64,000 nt of DNA from NCBI RefSeq assembly GCF_013410565.1, contig NZ_JACCFO010000001.1, positions 930,001 through 994,000 of the forward strand, written 5' to 3'. The notes under the pieces were generated by a model. The model was not told where the DNA came from. It saw nothing but the letters and a program-made list of their open reading frames with translations, and did no database searches. The first letter of the stretch is position 1. Each line of letters starts with the position of its first letter. Below, in pieces: positions 58,425 to 64,000 of the stretch. The stretch is from Streptomonospora nanhaiensis (GTDB lineage: Bacteria; Actinomycetota; Actinomycetes; Streptosporangiales; Streptosporangiaceae). A program made the translations under genes and the position numbers.

Positions 58425-58576
58425 CCAATGCCCCCTTGGAAGGAGTAGCGCAGCAGCCCGTTGGTGTTCGGGCACGCGACTCCCACCTCGCACAAATGAC
58501 GGACAGGCGGCAAAGCGGCCCCGCACCTCCCCATAATCCCGAGGTCACCCGAGCGGCCGCCGCCCTTGCCGCTGAC

Positions 58577-58777
58577 CGCATGCCCGGCCACCCGCCGCCG
58601 TCGCCGCTCCCGTCGCCCAGCAAAGCCACCCACCGGCAGGGGCGGTAACCGCCGACCCGAATCCCCGACGACCTTGGCGCCCTCGCCGCCACCCCGGCCA
58701 ACCGCAACGGAACCGCTGGTTCGCATGCCCGGCCACCCGCCGCCGTCGCCGCTCCCGTCGCCAAGCAAAGCCACCCA
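58577..58777 (+). repeat. Two 56-bp direct repeats, period 145 bp
   Basis: 58577-58632 and 58722-58777 start CGCATGCCCGGCCACCCGCC and differ at one base. The 89 bp between them is not repeated. No gene is apparent. Confidence 0.75.
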
Positions 58778-59034
58778 CGGGCGGCACCGATGACGGCCCA
58801 GCCCAACCACCAACCCCACCGCCCTCGCCGACCCCCGTCACACCCCCAACCACCCGCCGCCCCACCGACGGCCGCTCGGCCCCACCACCCGCCGCCGCTG
58901 GCGCCGTCGTGGCCTCCGCCGGCCGCAGGGGGCACCGATGCCCGCCGCCCCCATCTCCCCACCGTTCCCTGGGAGCGGTGAGCATTAGGCGGTTGCCGCT
59001 GCGGCGCCGGGTGTGCCAGGCTCGAACCATGGCA

Positions 59035-59050
59035 AGTACTACGTAGTACT
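59035..59050 (+). promoter_or_regulatory. 16-bp palindromic operator candidate before the MFS gene
   Basis: AGTACTACGTAGTACT is a perfect 16-bp palindrome, 83 bp before the MFS start. It has the look of a TetR/PadR/MarR-type site. The LacI gene next door is convergent, so its own site may be elsewhere. Confidence 0.5.
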
Positions 59051-59132
59051 CGGTTACCGGTACCTCCGCATCGCACCCCCCACCTCCACCCGCTCTCACC
59101 TTCACCACACCCACCCAGGCAAAGGCGGCTTC

Positions 59133-60356
59133 GTGCTCGGCTCCTACCTCGCGCTGCTGCGGCGGGCGCACGTTCCCTCGGCGCTGGCGATCAACATCGT
59201 GGGCCGCCTCCCCCACGGGATAGTGGCCCTCGCGCTCACCCTGCTGTTCCGCGACGAGGGCGTGCCCTTCGGCACCGTCGGAGTGCTGGTGGCCGTCTAC
59301 GGCGTGGGCACGGCCGTGGGCGGGCCGGTGCTGGGGCGGCTCGTGGACTTCTACGGGCAGCCGGTCGTGCTGGTGGTCAGCGGCGCGGTGGCGGCGGGGA
59401 CGCTGATGTGGCTCGCCCTCGCGCCGGACGCCCCTCTGGCGGCGGCGCTCGCGCTGACGGCGCTGGCCGGGGCCTCCACCCCGCCGCTGGAGCCGTGCCT
59501 GCGCTCCATCTGGCCCGACCTGGTGCCCGACGAGCAGGAGCGCGAGACCGCCTACTCGCTGGACGCCGCGCTCCAGGAGGTCATCTTCGTCACCGCGCCC
59601 CTGCTGGTGGTCGCCGTGGCCGCGCCGTTCGCACCGGTGGGCGCGGTCGTGGCCACCGCCGTGATCACGGTGACGGGGGCCGCCGCGTTCGCCGCGCTGC
59701 GGCCGGTGCGGCGCTGGCGGCCGGTGCCGCGCCGCACCAACTGGCTGGGGCCGCTGATGTCGGCGCGGGTGCGCCGGGTCGTCGTGTGCTTCGTGTTCGT
59801 GGGCACCGCGCTGGGCGCCCTGGCCGTGGGCGCGGTCGCCTACTCCGAGGCGGCGGGGGCGCGCGACGTCTCCGGACTGCTGCTCAGCGCCAACGGGCTG
59901 GGCGCGCTGGTCGGCGGCCTGCTCTACGGCGCGCTGCCGATGCCCTTCTCCCCCACCGTGCGGTTCCGGCTGCTGCTGGGCGGCCTGGCGCTGGGCTACC
60001 TGCCGCTGCTGCTGATGCCCGGCACCGCGCTGATGGCGGTGTTCGCCGCGCTGTCGGGCCTGTTCCTGGCGCCCGCGCTGGCGTGCACGTTCCTGCTGCT
60101 GGGACGGGCGGCCCCGGCCGGCACCGCCACCGAGGCGTTCGCGTGGCTGATCTCGATGTTCGTCTGCGGCAACGCCCTGGGCAGCGCGGCGGCGGGAGCC
60201 GCCGTCGAACTGGCCGGGCCGGTCGCCCCCTTCGTCGTGGCCGCCGCGGCGACCCTGCTGGCGGCGCTGCTGTCGCTGCGGGTGCGTGAGCCGCGCGGGA
60301 CGGGGACACTCAGCCCGACGAGCGGGACGGGGGCGGCGCCGTCGACCCCCGGATGA
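59133..60356 (+). CDS. MFS transporter
   Basis: 407 residues, twelve predicted membrane segments in two halves of six with a short central loop (RPVRRWRPVPRRTNW). VAVYGVGTAVGGPVLGRLVDFYGQ carries the family motif between segments 2 and 3 (GRLVDFYG). It is a probable drug or metabolite exporter. The GTG at 59133 starts with the natural beginning (LGSYLALLRRAHVPSALA); the open frame upstream crosses the palindrome. Its last 47 bp overlap the end of the convergent LacI gene. Confidence 0.87.
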   Translation: MLGSYLALLRRAHVPSALAINIVGRLPHGIVALALTLLFRDEGVPFGTVGVLVAVYGVGTAVGGPVLGRLVDFYGQPVVLVVSGAVAAGTLMWLALAPDAPLAAALALTALAGASTPPLEPCLRSIWPDLVPDEQERETAYSLDAALQEVIFVTAPLLVVAVAAPFAPVGAVVATAVITVTGAAAFAALRPVRRWRPVPRRTNWLGPLMSARVRRVVVCFVFVGTALGALAVGAVAYSEAAGARDVSGLLLSANGLGALVGGLLYGALPMPFSPTVRFRLLLGGLALGYLPLLLMPGTALMAVFAALSGLFLAPALACTFLLLGRAAPAGTATEAFAWLISMFVCGNALGSAAAGAAVELAGPVAPFVVAAAATLLAALLSLRVREPRGTGTLSPTSGTGAAPSTPG

Positions 60357-61323
60357 GCAGGCGGGCCGGCAGCCGCACGACCTCGGCCGCCTGGTCGGCG
60401 CCGTCCACGGCCGCCAGCAGGCGGCGCATGCCCAGCGCGCCCAGGGTCTCGCCGGGCAGGTCGACGGTCGTCAACTCAGGGGTGAGCGCCTGGGCGAGGT
60501 CGACGTTGTCAACGCCGGTCACCGACAGGTCGCCGGGAACGGCCAGGCCCTCCGCCTGCGCGGCCTTGTAGGCGCCGACCGCGAGGATGTCGTCGTCGCA
60601 GACCACGGCGGTGACCGCGCGACCGGCGGCGCGTTCGCGCCGAAGAGCGGCGCGGGCGGTGTCGCGGGCGGCGTCGCGGTCCACCGCCGCGGCGGCGCGC
60701 GCCCGGCGCATGCCGCGCGCGGCGCAGGCGGCGTCGACTGCCGCGGCGCGCTCGCGGAAGGTGGAGGTGTCCACGTCGGCGCGCAGGTGCAGGATGTCGC
60801 GGTGGCCGAGGCGGTACAGGTGGTCGACGACCTCGGTCAGCGCGGGGGCGATGTCGAAGCGGACGGCGCCCATGCCCTGGGGCGGTTCGGCGTCGAGCAC
60901 CACGGCCGGGACACTGTCGTCCAGGGGCCGTCCGCCGTCGTCCAGGGAGCAGGCCAGGACGGCGTCGACCCGCTGGCCGGCCACGTCGGCGGCGACCGAG
61001 GCGAGGTCGCGCTGGACGGAGAGCACGACCTGGAACCCGGCCTCGCGGGCGGTGCCGCGCGCGCCGGTGAAGACCCGCGCGAAGAACGGGTTCACGATGT
61101 CGGGGATGGCGATGAGGACCATGCGCGGCCCGCCCACGCGCAGCCGCCGGGCGTCGGCGTTGGGCCGGAAGCCCAGGCGGCGCGCGGCGTCGAGGACCGC
61201 CTGCTGGGTGCCCGGCGCGACGCGCCCGCGCGCGGCGCCGCGGAAGACCAGCGACACGGTGGACTGCGAGACCCCGGCCAGCCGTGCGACGTCGTGGCTG
61301 GTGGGGGGTTTGCCGGTGGTCAC
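60310..61323 (-). CDS. LacI-family regulator
   Basis: 337 residues. The LacI helix-turn-helix is canonical (SHDVARLAGVSQSTVSLVFRG) at residues 9-30, and the periplasmic-binding-protein-like sugar domain follows (IPDIVNPFFARVFTGA; VVCDDDILAVGAYKAAQA; SVTGVDNVDLAQALTPELTTVDL). It starts at GTG 61323 with TATGCT six bases before it. Likely regulator of sugar use or of the adjacent MFS gene; the target is not evident. Confidence 0.9.
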   Translation of the reverse strand: MTTGKPPTSHDVARLAGVSQSTVSLVFRGAARGRVAPGTQQAVLDAARRLGFRPNADARRLRVGGPRMVLIAIPDIVNPFFARVFTGARGTAREAGFQVVLSVQRDLASVAADVAGQRVDAVLACSLDDGGRPLDDSVPAVVLDAEPPQGMGAVRFDIAPALTEVVDHLYRLGHRDILHLRADVDTSTFRERAAAVDAACAARGMRRARAAAAVDRDAARDTARAALRRERAAGRAVTAVVCDDDILAVGAYKAAQAEGLAVPGDLSVTGVDNVDLAQALTPELTTVDLPGETLGALGMRRLLAAVDGADQAAEVVRLPARLLIRGSTAPPPSRSSG

Positions 61324-61329
61324 GGGCTC

Positions 61330-61335
61330 AGCATA
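61330..61335 (-). promoter_or_regulatory. -10 box of the LacI gene, leaderless type
   Basis: TATGCT ends six bases before the GTG start. Confidence 0.5.
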
Positions 61336-61499
61336 GCCGCGCGCCCCCGACCGGCGCCGTCGCGCGCTGAGGGGCGCGGAGCGCGCGGGCACCGCGCGGC
61401 GCGCGCGGGACGGGACGGTGGCGACGCCGGGGCTTCCCCGCTCCGCCCGACTCCGCCTGGCTCCGCCTGACTCCGGTCCAATCCCGTCCACTCCCCCGG

Positions 61500-61548
61500 A
61501 CCGGCGCCCCGGTCAAGCCGTCATCGACCGCTTGACCGGGGCGCCGGT
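61500..61548. terminator. 19-bp perfect inverted-repeat terminator
   Basis: ACCGGCGCCCCGGTCAAGC (61500-61518) with its exact complement at 61530-61548, loop of 11. It starts 13 bp after the stop of the SRPBCC fragment. It would stop reading into the LacI promoter. No T-run. Confidence 0.65.
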
Positions 61549-61560
61549 TCCCACCGGGAT

Positions 61561-61860
61561 CTATGCGGGCTCGTGGCCCTCGGGCGGGCCGATGGTCGCG
61601 GCCTCGGGGCCGAACTCCTTGGCGTAGTGGGCGTTGAGCCGGCGCCACTCCCCGGCCGCCTCGTGGCTCGCGCCGTCGAGGTGGGCGCCCAGGGCGTCCA
61701 GGCACACGTGCCAGCCGGTGGTGTCGCGGGCGGCGCGGCCGAGCTGGTCGAAGGTCTGGGTGAACACCAGTTCGGTGCCCTCCCCCACCGGGTGCAGCTC
61801 GAAGCGCAGCAGGTCGCCGGACCAGTCGAGTTCCAGCAGGCGGGGCGGGTCGCTCCCAGG
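61561..61860 (-). pseudogene. SRPBCC (AHSA1-like) fragment, N-terminal half missing
   Basis: Only the C-terminal half of an AHSA1-type protein is coherent (PPRLLELDWSGDLLRFELHP; ELVFTQTFDQLGRAARDT; GWHVCLDALGAHLDGA). Full proteins are about 150-170 residues, and no N-terminal half is found in any frame upstream. It probably lost its 5' end by deletion. It could still be called as a short ORF from 61947, but that part is Arg/Gly-rich shadow. Confidence 0.65.
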
Positions 61861-61943
61861 CGAACGGGGACACCGCCGGTCGCCGGGGCGGTTCTCGGCG
61901 CCGTCCGTCCATCGGCGCCGAGGGCCACCGCCCCGGACGCCTC

Positions 61944-62552
61944 TCACCCGTTGACGAGGGAGCCGAGCGCGGAGGTGTACTGGTCCTCCGAGGGGATCGT
62001 GAACAGCTTGGGCGACCCCTCGAAGGTCACCATGTAGGGGCAGTCGGTGTCCTCGCCGACCATCTCCACCGGTTCACCGACCTCCTCAGCGGTCCGCGCC
62101 TCATACACCCGGACCTCCACGGTGGCGCTGCGCATCGGCGCGGACTCGCCGGTGAACTCGCACGTGGCGACCTCCTCGCCGGTGTCGGTGCGCTCCGTGC
62201 AGGCGACGAGCTGGACGTCGCCCGGTGCGGCGGGGTTGAACGGGTCGTCGGCCCGGTCCACGTTGAGCGGCACCCGGCTGAGCGAGGTGGCTTCGGCGTT
62301 GCGGACGTCCTCGAAGACCGCGACCGGGTGCGGCCCCGAGCCGGGGGTGTACTCGGCCGCGCCGGGGATCGGGCGGCCCTGGCACAGGGTGCTGTAGTCG
62401 TCCATGCTCTCGGCCGTCTGGTGGAGGGGGCGGTTGGTCCACTGGACGAAGCCGTAGACGCAGCCGGCGGGGAGCCCGACGACCACCACAAGCGCCGCCG
62501 CGCAGCCGGCCACGCGCGTGACGGGGCCCGGCTCCTCGTTCCGCTTGCTCAC
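61944..62552 (-). CDS. Hypothetical exported or membrane-anchored protein, 202 aa
   Basis: A signal-anchor-like hydrophobic segment (VAGCAAALVVVVGLPAGCVYGFV) near residues 14-36 follows MSKRNEEPGP. The rest, about 160 residues, is acidic with five Cys (including LCQGRP, VACTER, TCEF and DCPYM) and no named domain. Cys26-Cys31 region is not a clear lipobox. GGGAGGGA precedes the ATG. The protein likely faces the outside. Function unknown. Confidence 0.65.
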   Translation of the reverse strand: MSKRNEEPGPVTRVAGCAAALVVVVGLPAGCVYGFVQWTNRPLHQTAESMDDYSTLCQGRPIPGAAEYTPGSGPHPVAVFEDVRNAEATSLSRVPLNVDRADDPFNPAAPGDVQLVACTERTDTGEEVATCEFTGESAPMRSATVEVRVYEARTAEEVGEPVEMVGEDTDCPYMVTFEGSPKLFTIPSEDQYTSALGSLVNG

Positions 62553-62607
62553 GGTTTCCCTCCCTGGGGTGCGGGGATCACATGGGGGTGGTGTGCCGCG
62601 CGCCCGG

Positions 62608-63270
62608 TCACCACGGGTCTCCGGCGGCGTCGAGGTCGGCGACGATCTCGTGCACGGCGCGCCCGGGCGGGGCCACCGCGAGCAGGCCCCGGATCTCGGC
62701 GATCAGCAGCAGGCGGGAGAACTCCCGACCGGTCACCGAGGGGAGCCGCAGGTGCGCCGGGCCCAGGCGGGCGTCGTCGAGCAGCATCCTCACCACGGCC
62801 TCGCGCTCGCGCTGGTACCCGGCCTCGTCCACGGCGTTGTCGCGCTCCTCGGCGAGCGCCGACCAGGTGACCAGGGAGGCGACCGCCGAGGCGAGCACGA
62901 TCGCCGCCTCGGCGGAGTACCCGCGCCGCTCCAGCGCCGCCGTCTCGTGCAGGAGCAGCCGCATGCCCGACTCGCCGCGCGGGAACAGCACCTGGAGGTA
63001 GCCCGCCAGGCCGGGGTGGGCCAGCAGGAAGCCCCGCAACTGCCCGGCGAAGGACACCAGGTGGGGCTCGATGCCGTGGTCGGGGTCGTCGTGGAGCACG
63101 AGGTCGGCCAGCAGGCTCTCGCCGACCAGCCGCTCCAGCTCCCAGCGGCCCTCGATGTGGCGGTACAGCGCCGTCGCCGACACACCCAGCTCCGCCGCGA
63201 CGGCGTTGACGCCCAGCCGGCGCATGCCCAGCGCGCGGCCGGCGCGGACGATCTCGGCGGTCGACACCAC
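62608..63270 (-). CDS. TetR-type regulator, 5' end uncertain
   Basis: 220 residues from the first GTG in frame. STAEIVRAGRALGMRRLGVNAVAAELGVSATALYRHI is the TetR helix-turn-helix, followed by an all-helical ligand-binding part. The upstream frame (GPGRRHGGRPA) has no start codon before the IS at 63360, so a short N-terminal extension may have been removed by the insertion, 86 bp away. Targets are not evident. Confidence 0.78.
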   Translation of the reverse strand: MVSTAEIVRAGRALGMRRLGVNAVAAELGVSATALYRHIEGRWELERLVGESLLADLVLHDDPDHGIEPHLVSFAGQLRGFLLAHPGLAGYLQVLFPRGESGMRLLLHETAALERRGYSAEAAIVLASAVASLVTWSALAEERDNAVDEAGYQREREAVVRMLLDDARLGPAHLRLPSVTGREFSRLLLIAEIRGLLAVAPPGRAVHEIVADLDAAGDPW

Positions 63271-63355
63271 GGCCGGTCGGCCGCCGTGCCGCCGTCCGGG
63301 ACCACAGGGGGTGCCGGGAGCCGGGGCGGCGCGCCCGGCCTCCCGCGGCCCCGTG

Positions 63356-64000
63356 CTAGGCAGTGTTTTTTGATTTAGTGAGGTCGCGAAGCCAGATGCG
63401 GATGGAGGCGAGCTGGACGGTTCCGTCATAGACCGCAGCCCTCTTGTCGTACCTGGTCGCGACCGCCCTGTTCTGCTTGAGCAGGTTGATCGCGCGCTCG
63501 ACGGTGTTGCGGCCCCGGTAGGCCTGCCGGTCGAAGGCCGGCGGCCTGCCTCCCCGTGATCCGCGCCTGCGCCGGTTGGCCCGCTGGTCGGCGGGCTGGG
63601 CGATGGTCGCCTTGATGCCGCGCGCCCGCAGACGGGCGCGGATCGCGGCCGAGGAGTAGGCCTTGTCGCCCAGCAGGCGGTCGGGACGGGTGCGGGGCCG
63701 GCCCCGGGTCCGCGGCAGCCGCAGCGCACCCATCAGCGGCGCGAACATCAACGTGTCGCCGCGCTGGCCCGGGCTGGTTGCGATGGCAAGGGGGCGGCGG
63801 CGGGAGTCGGCGAGCAGGTGGATCTTGGTGGTCAGCCCGCCCCGGGACCGGCCCAGCGCTTCGGATCCGTCCCATTCCTCCCGAACCGCGTCCCCTTTTT
63901 CGCCGCTCCGGCGGCGTGGTGGTGGGCGCGCACCAGGGTGGAGTCGATTCCCACGTCCAAGGGCCGGCCGGTGGCGGCGTCGATACGCAGCCGCTCGGCG
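63356..64000 (-). CDS. IS5-family transposase, 3' part with -1 frameshift, partial
   Basis: The orfB part reads LLGDKAYSSAAIRARL and NTVERAINLLKQ with catalytic Asp and Glu, ending KNTA at a TAG in the flanking CTAG. OrfA, with GIDSTLVRAH, enters from the window edge and must shift -1 at G AAA AAG (about 63895-63901) to give KKGDAVREEWDGSEALGRSRGG. The N-terminal part lies beyond base 64000. Confidence 0.8.
   Translation of the reverse strand, partial: RRAAAYRRRHRPALGRGNRLHPGARPPPRRRSGEKGDAVREEWDGSEALGRSRGGLTTKIHLLADSRRRPLAIATSPGQRGDTLMFAPLMGALRLPRTRGRPRTRPDRLLGDKAYSSAAIRARLRARGIKATIAQPADQRANRRRRGSRGGRPPAFDRQAYRGRNTVERAINLLKQNRAVATRYDKRAAVYDGTVQLASIRIWLRDLTKSKNTA
63360..64000 (-). mobile_element. 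Second IS5-family copy, cut by window edge
   Basis: Its end reads GCAGTGTTTTTTGATTTAG, alike to the left end of the copy at 11065, and is flanked by CTAG (63356-63359). The two copies have the same orientation and differ at many bases, so they are related but not recent duplicates. About 640 bp are in the window. Confidence 0.85.

Larger units (their letters stand above)
57018..59034. other. 2.0-kb gene-poor region with repeats
   Basis: No gene with reliable features. 57028-57112: purine-rich G-runs. 57240-57560: degenerate 40-60-bp repeats built around GACGAGGCGCCAAGG, CGCGACCACCG and GGCCGAGGTGG. 57964-58424: an AT-richer segment bounded by inverted 23-bp arms. 58577-58777: two 56-bp direct repeats, 145 bp apart. 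The mixed base composition suggests acquired or decaying DNA. Confidence 0.7.

Noticed and set aside
57979-58526. Two inward ORFs starting MARQ and MARR in the AT-richer segment
   Set aside because: Short, without recognisable domains, and their similarity reflects the inverted arms; kept only as part of the repeat.

Overview
This window is chromosomal DNA from a high-GC actinobacterium. Its very high GC content, the Pup-proteasome locus, polyphosphate glucokinase, split NHEJ genes, zinc ribbon-FHA protein, ThyX and HelR suggest a Streptosporangiales-type organism, perhaps of the Nocardiopsaceae; that placement is an inference.

Layout. 1-7.6 kb: the Pup-proteasome system on the minus strand (trmI, mpa, dop, pup, prcB, prcA and the 5' part of pafA), with GC-rich hairpins in two intergenic gaps. 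7.8-13.2 kb: ppgK, an XRE-TPR regulator followed by a SLOG-type nucleotide-binding protein, an IS5-family element with a programmed -1 frameshift, and an M50-CBS membrane protease. 13.2-13.7 kb: a 102-bp tandem repeat. 13.9-22.6 kb: a RecB-type nuclease, a two-component system, a MacB/FtsX-type ABC transporter with an inverted-repeat operator candidate, and a ThrE exporter. 22.6-26.7 kb: a DMT exporter with a MarR regulator, a NADAR protein, and a divergent ArsR/SDR pair around a 33-bp perfect palindrome. 27-34 kb: lutABC, endonuclease V, a DUF5999 protein, a small hydrolase and a TPR protein. 34.5-50.7 kb: gcvP with a glycine riboswitch, MerR, alditol oxidase, LigD-polymerase/Ku/LigD-ligase, DUF151 nuclease, a GarA-like FHA protein, a mannose-1-phosphate guanylyltransferase fused to a degenerate phosphomannomutase, pgsA, thyX and a 46-residue membrane protein. 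50.7-56.5 kb: an epimerase, trpEG with a Trp-Trp leader peptide and terminator, and helR with an in-frame TAG near its start. 57-59 kb: a gene-poor island with G-runs, inverted arms and direct repeats. 59.1-64 kb: an MFS transporter, LacI, an SRPBCC fragment, a putative secreted protein, a TetR regulator, and a second IS copy cut by the window edge.

How the genes work together. Mpa, Pup, Dop, PafA and PrcAB form a complete tagging and degradation system. The gcv riboswitch, trp attenuator, MarR and ArsR palindromes and the IR before the ABC transporter are control signals readable from sequence. At least eleven genes have a TANNNT box ending 6-7 nt before the start codon, which points to widespread leaderless transcription. 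The garA-DUF151-MerR-gcvP neighbourhood known from other actinobacteria is recognisable, but the usual ftsR gene is absent from it and the NHEJ genes lie inside it.
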